DNA from: Pseudomonas sp. CFBP13508
GTDB lineage: Bacteria > Pseudomonadota > Gammaproteobacteria > Pseudomonadales > Pseudomonadaceae
Direction of reading: 5' to 3'
Length of the DNA: 64,000 nucleotides
Assembly: GCF_005233515.1 (NCBI RefSeq)
Contig: NZ_QFZZ01000010.1
Location: 124,001-188,000 of the forward strand
Made by a program: the position numbers and the translations under genes. Shown here piece by piece: positions 42,091 through 50,424 of this stretch. The notes beneath the pieces were generated by a model. It was not told the DNA's origin, did not search any database, and saw only the letters and a program-made list of their open reading frames with translations. How positions within the stretch are numbered: the first letter of the stretch is position 1; the number at the start of each line of letters is the position of its first letter.

Positions 42091-42401
42091 CACCCTCACC
42101 CCAGCCCTCTCCCGGAGGGAGAGGGGGCCGACCGAGGTGTCTTTAGCCATACATCGACCTGAAAAAACCGAGTCGATCATGGATTCAAAGAAAAACGTTC
42201 AGGTCGGTGTATTTCCCATATATCCCCCAATCGGTCCCTCTCCCGGAGGGAGAGGGGGCCGACCGAGGTGTCTTTAGCCATACATCGACCTGAAAAAACC
42301 GAGTCGATTATGGATTCAAAGAAAAACGTTCAGGTCGGTGTATCTCCCAAATATCCCCCAATCAGTCCCCTCTCCCTTTGGGAGAGGGCTAGGGTGAGGG
42401 G
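42091..42401. repeat. type-2 repeat with a 131-bp tandem duplication
   Basis: CCCTCTCCCGGAGGGAGAGG starts at 42105 and again at 42236; the 131-bp units between are almost identical and share the core CATCGACCTGAA...TTCAGGTCGGTG. A final inverted CCCTCTCCC/GGGAGAGGG pair closes the array near 42400. No gene lies between 42039 and 42465. Confidence 0.85.
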
Positions 42402-42465
42402 GCTTTCGGATCCTGGCTTATTCGCGTCTACTGTCCAGCGCTCCAACCACACTCAAGGACTGAAT

Positions 42466-43674
42466 GTGATCACCCCACGCAACACCCACCTGATCGTAAC
42501 CGCCCGGCTGATCTCCGATTTCGGCGCCTTCCTCAACATGGTCGCGCTGGCCACCTACGTCTACCTGCTGAGCAACAGCGCCATGAGCGTCGGCATTTTC
42601 CTTGCCAGCCGTGTCGGTGGCGGAATCTTCGCCAGTCTGATCGGCACACGCTTCTACCGGCGCTGGCAGGGCCGCGCGTCGCTGATTGCTTTCGATCTGT
42701 TGCGCGCTGCACTGCTGGCGCTGCTGTTGATCACACCGGCGAGTCAGCAGGCATGGCTGTTGCCCTTCATTGCCTTCGGCCTCGGCTTGGGCAATTCGAT
42801 GTTCGCCATCGGCCTCAACAGCCAATTGCCGCGCTTGATCGCGCCGGCGCAGTTGCTCAAGGCCAATGCCTGGATCACCTCAGCCTCTTCAGCCGCCATG
42901 GTCGGCGGCAGTCTGGTGTCGGGGTTGCTGGTGGCTGCTTTCGGTTTTGAAACGGTCTTCGCCCTCAACGCGCTGACCTATCTGCTCGCGGCGCTGCTGA
43001 TCATGCCGCTGTGTTTCGAAAAAACCGATGTCAGCGAACAGCCGGAGCGTGGTGAATGGTTTGCGCTGCGGCAGGGCCTGCGTTCGGCGCCTGTGGTCGC
43101 GGCCATGCTTGCGGTGACCATGGCCGATACCTTGGGCAGCGCCGCGCACAACGTCGGCTTCCCGATCATTTCGAAACTGCTGACGCCCGAGGCCGCAAGC
43201 ACCACGCTGGGCTTGGCGCTTGCGGTATGGGCCAGCGGCAAACTGCTCGGCGCGCGCATCGCCAGTCACCTCAAGGGCTCGGAGAACAGCCACCTCGAAA
43301 GACGATTTTTCTGCGGCGTGGCGCTGATGTCCTGCGGGTTCATTCTGATGTTCCAGCAGCACAGTCTCGTGGGCCTGCTGCTGTTCGCCTTGCCGGCGGG
43401 GCTCGGCGATGGCGTGTCCGAAGTCAGCCTGATGTCCCGTTTGCAACGGGAACCTGCGGCTTTGCGCCTGCCGATTTTCAGCGTGCTGACCTTGCTGCAG
43501 ATGACCGGATTCGGCATCGGCATGCTGGTCGCCGCGCCGTTCTACGCGTGGTGGACGCCGGGGGCCGTGGTCATGCTGTTCCACGGCATTCCCCTCGGCA
43601 CCCTGTGCGTGGTGACGCTGTTGCGGATCAGGCGCGGGCGGGTTGCGCGCAGCAGCCCGACGCCAGCTCCTTGA
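42466..43674 (+). CDS. MFS transporter
   Basis: The 402-residue membrane protein has about twelve membrane helices and belongs to the MFS. It begins MITPRNTHLIVTARLISDFG at a GTG (42466) with AAGGA upstream. Features: LASRVGGGIFASLIG, a basic loop FYRRWQGR in place of the usual GRR, and LTYLLAALLIMPLCF. The closest group is the enterobactin-exporter-like (EntS) branch by general look, but the substrate is unknown. Its 3-prime end overlaps the 3-prime end of the convergent cueR gene by 47 bp. Confidence 0.83.
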   Translation: MITPRNTHLIVTARLISDFGAFLNMVALATYVYLLSNSAMSVGIFLASRVGGGIFASLIGTRFYRRWQGRASLIAFDLLRAALLALLLITPASQQAWLLPFIAFGLGLGNSMFAIGLNSQLPRLIAPAQLLKANAWITSASSAAMVGGSLVSGLLVAAFGFETVFALNALTYLLAALLIMPLCFEKTDVSEQPERGEWFALRQGLRSAPVVAAMLAVTMADTLGSAAHNVGFPIISKLLTPEAASTTLGLALAVWASGKLLGARIASHLKGSENSHLERRFFCGVALMSCGFILMFQQHSLVGLLLFALPAGLGDGVSEVSLMSRLQREPAALRLPIFSVLTLLQMTGFGIGMLVAAPFYAWWTPGAVVMLFHGIPLGTLCVVTLLRIRRGRVARSSPTPAP

Positions 43675-44041
43675 GGATCGGGCAATCCGGGCGGTGATCA
43701 CCGCTGCAGTGCTCGACCAGATCCTGCAGGGTGTCACGCAGCTCGCCGAGCTCGCGGATCTTCTGATTCAGCTCATCGATGTGCTGGCGCGCCAGTGCTT
43801 TCACATCGGCGCTGGCACGCTGGCGATCCTGCCAGAGGGTCAGCAGCTTGCCGACCTCCTCCAAAGAAAAGCCCAAGTCCCGCGAGCGCTTGATGAACGC
43901 CAGCGTGTGCAGGTCATCGCTGCCATACACGCGATAGCCGCTGTCGGTGCGATTGGCTGCTTTGAGCAGGCCAATCGACTCGTAATAGCGAATCATTTTT
44001 GCGCTCAGGCCACTTTGTCGGGCCGCTTGGCCGATGTTCAT
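43628..44041 (-). CDS. cueR: copper-responsive MerR-family regulator CueR
   Basis: The 137-residue regulator has an N-terminal MerR winged helix (MNIGQAARQSGLSAKMIRYYE), a dimerisation helix, and the Cu(I) loop with C112 and C120 (CSGDHRPDC) plus S77, all at the same positions as E. coli CueR. The ATG at 44041 overlaps the copA stop, so it is the second gene of a copA-cueR unit, as in P. putida (recall). CueR activates copA and, from the operator near 47.08 kb, probably copZ. The Cys-rich tail ASGCC is additional. Confidence 0.92.
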   Translation of the reverse strand: MNIGQAARQSGLSAKMIRYYESIGLLKAANRTDSGYRVYGSDDLHTLAFIKRSRDLGFSLEEVGKLLTLWQDRQRASADVKALARQHIDELNQKIRELGELRDTLQDLVEHCSGDHRPDCPILKELASGCCAQPARA

Positions 44042-46431
44042 CGGTGTTCCTCCAGGTCCTTGGGTTTCCAGGTTTTCAACAGTAACGCATTGCTCACCAC
44101 GCTGACGCTCGACAGCGCCATCGCCGCGCCGGCCAGCACCGGATTGAGGAAGCCGAACACCGCCAGCGGAATGCCGATCAGGTTGTAGACAAAGGCCCAG
44201 AACAGGTTCTGGCGAATCTTCGCGTAGGTCTTGCGGCTGATCTCCAGCGCTGCCGGCACCAGTCGCGGATCGCCGCGCATCAAGGTGATACCGGCCGCAT
44301 GCATGGCGACGTCGGTGCCGCCGCCCATGGCGATGCCGATGTCGGCGGCGGCGAGGGCCGGGGCGTCGTTGATGCCATCGCCGACCATGGCGACCACGCC
44401 GTTTTTCTTCAGCTCGGCGACAGTCGCGGCTTTGTCGGCGGGCAGCACTTCGGCGTGGACATTTTGGATGCCCAGAGCCTCGGCCACCACCCGTGCGCTG
44501 CCGCGATTGTCGCCGGTCAGCAGGTGGCTCTGGATATCCCGCGCGGCGAGTTGTTGCACCGCTTGCAGAGCGCCGGGTTTCAGCGTGTCACCGAAGGCGA
44601 ACAGGCCCAGCACCTTCGGCTGAGGACTTTGTTCAATCAGCCACGACAGTGTCCGACCTTCGCGTTCCCACGCTTCGGCGGATGTGCTCAATTCACCGCC
44701 ACTCAAGGCGCTTTCGTCGAGCATCCGCCGATTGCCCAGCGCCAGGCGCCGGCCATCCAGCGTGCCGGCGATGCCGCGTCCGGTCAGCGCCTGGCTGTCG
44801 CTGACGTCGGGCACGTTCAAACCGCGTTCGGCGGCTGCATCCAGCACTGCTTTGGCCAAAGGATGCTCGCTGCCGCGCTGCAACGCACCGGCCAAGGTCA
44901 GCAGATTATTTTCGTCACCATCGACCGCGCTGAAGTGCGCGATACGCGGCGTCCCCGAGGTCAGCGTGCCGGTCTTGTCGAATACCACCGTGCTGACTTC
45001 GTGGGCACGCTCCAGCGCCTCGGCGTCCTTGATCAGAATGCCGTGGCGCGCCGCTACGCCGGTGCCGGCCATGATCGCCGTCGGAGTGGCGAGGCCGAGG
45101 GCGCACGGGCAGGCGATCACCAGCACGGCGACGGCATTGATCACCGCAGTTTCCAGCGGTGCGCCGTACAACAACCAGCCAATCAGCGTGGCCAGGGCGA
45201 TCAGCAACACGGTCGGCACGAAGATCTGGCTGACCTTGTCTACCAGTTTCTGGATCGGCGCTTTCGCCGCTTGCGCGTCCTCGACCAGACGAATGATCCG
45301 CGCCAGCACGGTTTCCGCGCCGAGCGCCTGGGTGCGCACCAGCAAACGACCTTCGCCGTTGATCGCGCCGCCGGTGACCTTGTCGCCCGGTTGTTTCGGC
45401 ACTGGCAGGCTTTCGCCGCTGATCAGCGCTTCGTCGGCGTGGCTCTGGCCTTCGACGACTTCGCCATCCACCGGGAAGCGTTCGCCGGGTTTGACCAGCA
45501 CCAGATCGTCGAGGCGCAGGGCGCTGATCGCAACGTCTTGCTCACGCCCGTCGATAACTTGAATCGCCCGCTCCGGCCGCAACGCTTCGAGAGCGCGAAT
45601 GGCGCTGGCGGTCTGGCGTTTGGCGCGGCTTTCGAGATATTTGCCGAGCAACACCAAAGCGATGACCACCGCCGAGGCCTCGAAATACAGATGCGGCATG
45701 CGTCCGGCGGCGCTGGCCCATTCATAGATACTCAGGCCATAACCGGCGCTGGTGCCGAGGGCGACGAGCAGGTCCATGTTGCCGGCGCCGGCGCGCACGG
45801 CTTTCCACGCCGCCACATAAAAGCGTGCGCCGAAGATGAATTGCACGGGGGTGGCGAGGGCGAATTGCACCCAGGCCGGGAGCATCCAGTGAATGCCGAA
45901 CGGCTGCAGCAACATAGGCAACACCAGCGGAAGAGCGAGGGCGATCGCGCAGATCAATGCCCAGCGCTCACGGTGCAGGCGTTTTTGCTGGTCATCGGAC
46001 TGTGGCCGTTCAGCTTGCCAGACGCTGGCCGAGTAACCGGCCTTGCTCACCGCGGCGAGCAGGGTTTGCGTATCGACCTGGCCGAGCAATTCGAGGTGCG
46101 CACGTTCATTGGCCAGATTGACGCTGACGCTGCTCACGCTTGGGACTTTGCTCAGGGCGCGTTCGACGCGACCGACGCAGGACGCGCAGGTCATGCCGTC
46201 GATGCTCAATTCGACGGTTTGCCGGGGCACGCTGTAACCGGCGCGCTCCACGGCTTGCATCAGCGCCGGCAGGCTGTCGCCGGGTGCCTGCACCCGGGCC
46301 TGTTCGGTGGCGAGGTTGACGCTGACGGCACTGGCGCCGCTGACCTTGCGCAGCGCCCGCTCGACACGCCCGGCGCAACTGGCGCAGGTCATGCCGGCAA
46401 TCGGCAGATCGAAAGTGGTGGATTCGGACAT
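44038..46431 (-). CDS. copA: Cu(I)-exporting P-type ATPase CopA
   Basis: The 797-residue P1B-type ATPase exports Cu(I) to the periplasm. Two N-terminal heavy-metal domains carry MTCASC (C16/C19 and C82/C85). Further motifs are the TGE-type actuator (LISGESLPV), the transport motif CPC in VIACPCALGLATPT, the phosphorylation site DKTGTLTSGT, HP in SEHPLAKA, and GDGINDAPAL. It has eight membrane segments. Its promoter has a perfect CueR-type dyad. It is 4-bp overlapped with cueR downstream. Confidence 0.96.
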   Translation of the reverse strand: MSESTTFDLPIAGMTCASCAGRVERALRKVSGASAVSVNLATEQARVQAPGDSLPALMQAVERAGYSVPRQTVELSIDGMTCASCVGRVERALSKVPSVSSVSVNLANERAHLELLGQVDTQTLLAAVSKAGYSASVWQAERPQSDDQQKRLHRERWALICAIALALPLVLPMLLQPFGIHWMLPAWVQFALATPVQFIFGARFYVAAWKAVRAGAGNMDLLVALGTSAGYGLSIYEWASAAGRMPHLYFEASAVVIALVLLGKYLESRAKRQTASAIRALEALRPERAIQVIDGREQDVAISALRLDDLVLVKPGERFPVDGEVVEGQSHADEALISGESLPVPKQPGDKVTGGAINGEGRLLVRTQALGAETVLARIIRLVEDAQAAKAPIQKLVDKVSQIFVPTVLLIALATLIGWLLYGAPLETAVINAVAVLVIACPCALGLATPTAIMAGTGVAARHGILIKDAEALERAHEVSTVVFDKTGTLTSGTPRIAHFSAVDGDENNLLTLAGALQRGSEHPLAKAVLDAAAERGLNVPDVSDSQALTGRGIAGTLDGRRLALGNRRMLDESALSGGELSTSAEAWEREGRTLSWLIEQSPQPKVLGLFAFGDTLKPGALQAVQQLAARDIQSHLLTGDNRGSARVVAEALGIQNVHAEVLPADKAATVAELKKNGVVAMVGDGINDAPALAAADIGIAMGGGTDVAMHAAGITLMRGDPRLVPAALEISRKTYAKIRQNLFWAFVYNLIGIPLAVFGFLNPVLAGAAMALSSVSVVSNALLLKTWKPKDLEEHR

Positions 46432-46467
46432 CGGTCGCGCTCCCTGTAGTGGATGTCTACAGGATCA

Positions 46468-46491
46468 ACCTTGCCATGCGGGCAAGGTCAA
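46468..46491 (-). promoter_or_regulatory. CueR operator/promoter of copA
   Basis: ACCTTGCC (46468-46475) and GGCAAGGT (46481-46488) form a perfect dyad. On the minus strand the -35 TTGACC (46486-46491) sits across it, and a GATCCT -10 lies after a 19-bp spacer, the elongated spacing typical of MerR-family promoters. Confidence 0.85.
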
Positions 46492-46501
46492 GCACCATTC
46501 T

Positions 46502-46591
46502 TGTGGGAGCGAGCCTGCTCGCGAATGCGGTGCATCATTCAGCAATCATGTTGGCTGACCCGGCGCTTTCGCGAGCAGGCTCGCTCCCACA
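46502..46591. repeat. REPIN (head to head)
   Basis: Facing REP palindromes between the copA promoter and the 127-residue periplasmic protein gene. Confidence 0.85.
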
Positions 46592-46606
46592 GGTCGAGGC
46601 GGTTGC

Positions 46607-46990
46607 TCAATAACCCAGGCCTGCAGGTTTCAGGTACACGCCTTCGGCATTCATCGCCAGGCGGAACTTCAGCACATCACCGGCATGCAGCACGACTTCC
46701 TGCGAGCCCGGTGCGAGCATGCCTGGATTGCAACCCGGCGCCTGGCCCGGCAGCAGTTTCAAGCGCAGCGAAACCTTGCCCGGCGGCAGGTTGAACGACG
46801 TGCTCTGTTCCTGGAACAGGCGCGCCGAGAGCTGGTCCTGGATGTACACGCCGATTTCGCACGAGGTCGCCACTTCAAGGCGCTCGCGGGAAATGATCAG
46901 AACCGCGTAATCCTCGCCGGCGGCTTGCACCTGCGGGACGGCGGCGAAAAGGCTGAGCAAGCCAAACAGGCTCAAAGCTGACCAGCGCAT
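46607..46990 (-). CDS. small periplasmic protein next to copZ, unknown
   Basis: The 127-residue protein has a signal peptide (MRWSALSLFGLLSLFAAVPQVQA). The ATG at 46990 has GGAGG upstream. The mature part is a beta-rich domain with ERLEVATSCEIGVYIQD, FNLPPGKVSLRLKLLPGQAP and an acidic-to-neutral end; two Cys (in TSCEI and APGCNPG) could form a disulfide. I do not recognise the family. It is divergent from copZ with a CueR-like box in the shared gap, which hints at a copper link without proving it. Confidence 0.75.
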   Translation of the reverse strand: MRWSALSLFGLLSLFAAVPQVQAAGEDYAVLIISRERLEVATSCEIGVYIQDQLSARLFQEQSTSFNLPPGKVSLRLKLLPGQAPGCNPGMLAPGSQEVVLHAGDVLKFRLAMNAEGVYLKPAGLGY

Positions 46991-47077
46991 GGCTGAACCT
47001 CCTGAATTCGAGTCATTGATGCACGCAGCTTGGCCGAGCACGGCGCCGAATGCCAGCCCGGCAGTTTTTCGCAGAAC

Positions 47078-47108
47078 TTGACCTTGCCATCGTGGCAAGC
47101 TCGAGACT
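47078..47108 (+). promoter_or_regulatory. CueR-type operator/promoter of copZ
   Basis: TTGACC (47078-47083) overlaps a dyad CTTGCC-atcgt-GGCAAG (47083-47099), with GAGACT 19 bp after the -35. It matches the copA box but has an outer mismatch, so it may be weaker. Confidence 0.75.
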
Positions 47109-47138
47109 GCCGACAACCTCACTCAAAGGAGTCTTCCC

Positions 47139-47336
47139 ATGCAAGTGTTCAACGTTCAAGGCATGTCCTGCGGTCATTGCGTCAAAACCATCACCACTGC
47201 GGTGCAGGCCCTGGATCCGGCTGCCAGTGTGCGCGTCGATCTGGCTGCCAGGGAAGTCGGCGTCGAAAGCGCGCTGAGTGCCGACCAGGTGATCGAAGCG
47301 ATTCGCGAAGAGGGTTATGAGGTGAAGCTCGTCTGA
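47139..47336 (+). CDS. copZ: copper chaperone CopZ
   Basis: The 65-residue heavy-metal-associated domain protein carries MSCGHC (Cys at about 11 and 14) and a ferredoxin-like fold (MQVFNVQGMSCGHCVKTI). It delivers Cu(I) to CopA or buffers it. The ATG at 47139 follows AAAGGAG. It is preceded by a CueR-type promoter and is separated from copA by one gene. Confidence 0.93.
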   Translation: MQVFNVQGMSCGHCVKTITTAVQALDPAASVRVDLAAREVGVESALSADQVIEAIREEGYEVKLV

Positions 47337-47423
47337 AATTGATCGTTAGCGAGCTATCGGAATGTTCAAGGCGTCCGGGCGCGGCTAGACTGTCGGGCTG
47401 CGACTTGCCCACCTGGATGCCTG

Positions 47424-48620
47424 ATGAACTTCCGCACGATTTTGATACTCGGCGCCTTGAGCGCCTTCGGTCCTTTGGCGATCGACTTCTATTTGCCTGC
47501 CTTTCCGGCCATGGCGCTGGCGTTCGGCACCGATGAGCAGCATGTCCAGCTGACGCTGGCGGCGTATTTCCTCGGTCTGTCCCTGGGCCAATTGGCTTAC
47601 GGGCCGATTTCCGATCGTTTCGGCCGGCGGCTTCCGCTGCTCAGCGGCGTTGCTCTGTTCACCCTGGCGTCACTAGCCTGCGCCTACGCGCCAAGTCTGG
47701 AATGGTTGATCGGCGCGCGCTTCGTCCAGGCACTCGGTGGTTGTGCGGGCATGGTGATTTCCCGTGCGGTGGTTGCCGACAAGTGCGACGCGGTGGGCTC
47801 GGCGAAGGTGTTTTCGCAACTGATGCTGGTGATGGGCCTGGCGCCGATTCTGGCGCCGATGCTCGGTGGTCTGCTGGTCAACACCACGGGTTGGCAGTCG
47901 ATCTTTCTGGTGCTCACCGGATTCAGTGCGGCGGCGGGTCTGGCGGTGGCATTGGGGCTGCCGGAAAGCATGCCGGCCCACGTGCCGCGTCAGCCGTTGT
48001 CCGGTGCATTGCGCCAGTACGGGCGACTGGTCAAGGATTCGGTCTACCTCGGCCACGCCCTGACCGGCGGCATCGCCATCGCCGGCATGTTCGCTTACAT
48101 CGCCGGTTCACCGTTTGTGTTCATCAAGCTCTACGGTGTACCCGCCGAGCACTTCGGCTGGCTGTTCGGCACCAACGCGGCGGGCTTCATTCTGGTGGCG
48201 CAGGTCAATGCGCGTCTGCTGGCCAAGCGTGGTCCGGCATTTTTGCTGGTGCGCGCGGTGTGGGTGTACTTCCTCGCCGGGCTGACGTTGCTGGCGGTGA
48301 GCGCGATGCGTCCAGAGGCATTGTGGCCGTTGCTGATTCCGCTGTTCATCTGCATTGCCAGCCTCGGCTGCATCATTCCCAACGCCTCGGCTTGCGCAAT
48401 GAACGGTCAGGGCGCCCGCGCCGGCAGTGCGTCGGCGATGCTCGGTTGCCTGCAATTCAGCATCGCCGCCGGTGCCGCCGCGTTGGTGGGGGTGTTGCAC
48501 GATGGCAGCGCCGTGCCGATGGCCATGGTCATCAGCCTGTGTGGTTTGCTGGTGGTGAGCGTCGCGCTGCTCACCCGGCGCTTGCAGAATGCCCGGGCGC
48601 TGGCGCAAGCCCAGGTCTGA
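47424..48620 (+). CDS. Bcr/CflA-type MFS drug exporter
   Basis: The 398-residue, 12-helix transporter begins with the Bcr/CflA signature: MNFRTILILGALSAFGPLAIDFYLPAFP-type start, followed by GQLAYGPISDRFGRRLPLL (motif A) and GARFVQALGGCAGMVISRA. These proton-driven pumps export drugs such as bicyclomycin and chloramphenicol in relatives; the actual substrate here is unknown. It starts 87 bp after copZ, without clear signs of co-regulation. Confidence 0.88.
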   Translation: MNFRTILILGALSAFGPLAIDFYLPAFPAMALAFGTDEQHVQLTLAAYFLGLSLGQLAYGPISDRFGRRLPLLSGVALFTLASLACAYAPSLEWLIGARFVQALGGCAGMVISRAVVADKCDAVGSAKVFSQLMLVMGLAPILAPMLGGLLVNTTGWQSIFLVLTGFSAAAGLAVALGLPESMPAHVPRQPLSGALRQYGRLVKDSVYLGHALTGGIAIAGMFAYIAGSPFVFIKLYGVPAEHFGWLFGTNAAGFILVAQVNARLLAKRGPAFLLVRAVWVYFLAGLTLLAVSAMRPEALWPLLIPLFICIASLGCIIPNASACAMNGQGARAGSASAMLGCLQFSIAAGAAALVGVLHDGSAVPMAMVISLCGLLVVSVALLTRRLQNARALAQAQV

Positions 48621-48637
48621 ACGCTCGACTTTGGAAC

Positions 48638-48811
48638 TCAGCCGGCGGCGCGCTGCTGGCTGGGTTCGGGGATCCGGTGGGGCGCGCAGAGTCGCGCTTC
48701 GAGGGTGCGAGTGAAGGCCAGAGCCTCGGCTTCACTGCGAAAGGTCACGACGTGCTGGTCCAGGCGCACCTGCCATTGAGACTTTGCCACTTCTTTTATC
48801 AGGATCTTCAT
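48638..48811 (-). CDS. small conserved protein, unknown
   Basis: The 57-residue protein starts MKILIKEVAKSQWQVRLDQH, with GGGAGG upstream of the ATG at 48811. It is probably a small beta-alpha domain with a following helix (FRSEAEALAFTRTLEA), a pattern seen in DUF2188-like proteins, but I am not sure. It lies convergent with the Bcr/CflA gene, separated by 17 bp. Confidence 0.65.
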   Translation of the reverse strand: MKILIKEVAKSQWQVRLDQHVVTFRSEAEALAFTRTLEARLCAPHRIPEPSQQRAAG

Positions 48812-48910
48812 TGCTGACCTCCCTTGCGTAAAAGATGTATCGCAGAGGCTTCGATTGTAGACCTCGATACCCGCGCAATTGTGACAAGGGTCAAGCAACC
48901 GACTGACGGC

Positions 48911-48962
48911 AAAAAGCCCCGCAACCGCTCTGGCATCATGAGCGTTTGCGAGGCTTTATTTT
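48911..48962 (-). terminator. terminator after the oxidoreductase gene
   Basis: AAAGCCCCGCAACCGCTC (48913-48930) pairs imperfectly with GAGCGTTTGCGAGGCTTT (48940-48957); there is an A-run on one side and a T-run on the other. It serves the leftward gene at 48964 and may act in both directions. Confidence 0.8.
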
Positions 48963-48963
48963 T

Positions 48964-49977
48964 TTAGAAACCTTCTAAAACAATTTTCCCCTTGGCCTTG
49001 CCGCTTTCCAGCAGCTCATGGGCACGGCGCAAGTTGGCCGCGTTGATCGCGCCGAAGTGCTCGCCCAAAGTCGTTTTCAAAGTGCCGGCGTCAATCAGCT
49101 CGGCGACGCGGTTGAGCAGCTTGTGCTGTTCAATCATGTCCGGCGTTTCGAACAGCGAGCGGGTGTACATGAACTCCCAATGCAGCGACAGGCTCTTGCG
49201 CTTGAGCAGGCTGATGTCGAGGGACTTCGGATCGTCGATCAGCGCCAGCTTGCCTTGCGGTGCGAGGGCTTCGACCAGTTGCGCCAGATGCTGGTCGGTC
49301 TGGGTCAGGCTGGCGACGTGGGTCACGCTGTCGATGCCGGCGCGCTTCAATTCTTCGCTCAGTGGCTGGCTGTGATCGATGACCAGATCGGCACCGAGTT
49401 CACTGACCCAGTCACGGGTTTGTGGGCGCGAAGCGGTGCCGATCACTTTCAGACCGGTCAACTGTTTGGCCAATTGGGTCAGGATCGAGCCCACGCCGCC
49501 CGCCGCACCAACGATCAGCAGGCTCTGGCCTTGATCATTGCTGCCCTCGCTGATTTGCAGGCGCTCGAAGAGCAATTCCCACGCAGTGATCGCGGTCAGC
49601 GGCAGCGCAGCGGCTTCGGCAAAACCGAGGGACTTGGGCATGTGGCCGACGATGCGCTCATCGACCACGTGCAACTCGCTGTTGCCACCGGCCCGGGCAA
49701 TCGAACCGGCGTAGAACACCTTGTCGCCCGCCTTGAACAGGGTGACGTCGCTGCCGACCGCCTTGACCACACCGGCAACGTCCCAGCCCAGCACTTTCGC
49801 CGCGCCGTTTTCCGGCGCCACGTTCTGCCGCACTTTGGTGTCGACCGGGTTGACCGAGATGGCTTTGACTTCCACCAAGAGGTCGCGCGGGCCGGCGACC
49901 GGTTCTGGCAGTTCAATGTCTTGCAGGGACTTGGCGTCGCTGATCGGCAGGGACGCGTAATAGGCAATGGCTTTCAT
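48964..49977 (-). CDS. MDR-family NADPH:quinone/alkenal oxidoreductase (zinc-free)
   Basis: The 337-residue protein has an MDR fold: N-terminal GroES-like domain (NPVDTKVRQN, VLGWDVAGVV), then a Rossmann domain with IVGAAGGVGSILTQLAK. No catalytic zinc ligands are seen, so it is of the quinone-oxidoreductase type rather than a true alcohol dehydrogenase, despite its common label. It is followed by the ABM monooxygenase gene in the upstream direction (32 bp away, same strand), and a LysR gene is divergent. The natural substrate is unknown. Confidence 0.85.
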   Translation of the reverse strand: MKAIAYYASLPISDAKSLQDIELPEPVAGPRDLLVEVKAISVNPVDTKVRQNVAPENGAAKVLGWDVAGVVKAVGSDVTLFKAGDKVFYAGSIARAGGNSELHVVDERIVGHMPKSLGFAEAAALPLTAITAWELLFERLQISEGSNDQGQSLLIVGAAGGVGSILTQLAKQLTGLKVIGTASRPQTRDWVSELGADLVIDHSQPLSEELKRAGIDSVTHVASLTQTDQHLAQLVEALAPQGKLALIDDPKSLDISLLKRKSLSLHWEFMYTRSLFETPDMIEQHKLLNRVAELIDAGTLKTTLGEHFGAINAANLRRAHELLESGKAKGKIVLEGF

Positions 49978-50009
49978 AAGTGGCTCCGTACAGTTGATAG
50001 AAGGAGTAA

Positions 50010-50303
50010 TCAGGCAATCGCGCCGAGACGCTTGAGCTGGAAGTGTTCGATGGTGTGGCCGGCGCTGGCCTGAAACTTCTGAAAATGCGCGCTGGCGTTG
50101 TGCGCCTCAAGAATCTCGTCACTGGCCCACTGTTCGATGACATAAAAAACCTGTGGATCGGCAAGGTCGCGGTGCAGGTCGTACTGGCCACAACCCGGCT
50201 CGGCGCGGCTCGGTTCGACAAGGGCACGCAGCGCCTGTTCGAGAACGTCCTGCTGGCCGGGCTTGGCGGTCAGAGTAGCAATAGCGGTAAAGGGCTGTGA
50301 CAT
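50010..50303 (-). CDS. antibiotic biosynthesis monooxygenase (ABM) family protein
   Basis: The 97-residue protein has a ferredoxin-like fold of the ABM/YgiN quinol monooxygenase type. It begins MSQPFTAIATLTAKPGQQDV, and EPGCGQYDLHRDL and VFYVIEQWASDEILEAH are typical. The ATG at 50303 is the preferred start; the frame is open to 50348. It is upstream of and apparently in one operon with the quinone oxidoreductase gene, fitting a quinone-handling pair. The LysR gene lies divergent, 121 bp away. Confidence 0.85.
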   Translation of the reverse strand: MSQPFTAIATLTAKPGQQDVLEQALRALVEPSRAEPGCGQYDLHRDLADPQVFYVIEQWASDEILEAHNASAHFQKFQASAGHTIEHFQLKRLGAIA

Positions 50304-50424
50304 GCGCGGACTCCAGAGAATCGGGATGAATTTGTCGGAGGCCATCATTGGCTATTTCTCTGCGCGATAAAACCGGCTAAAAGAGCAGTCTCTTTCAATA
50401 TTTTTTTGATAATCGAGACTGCGC

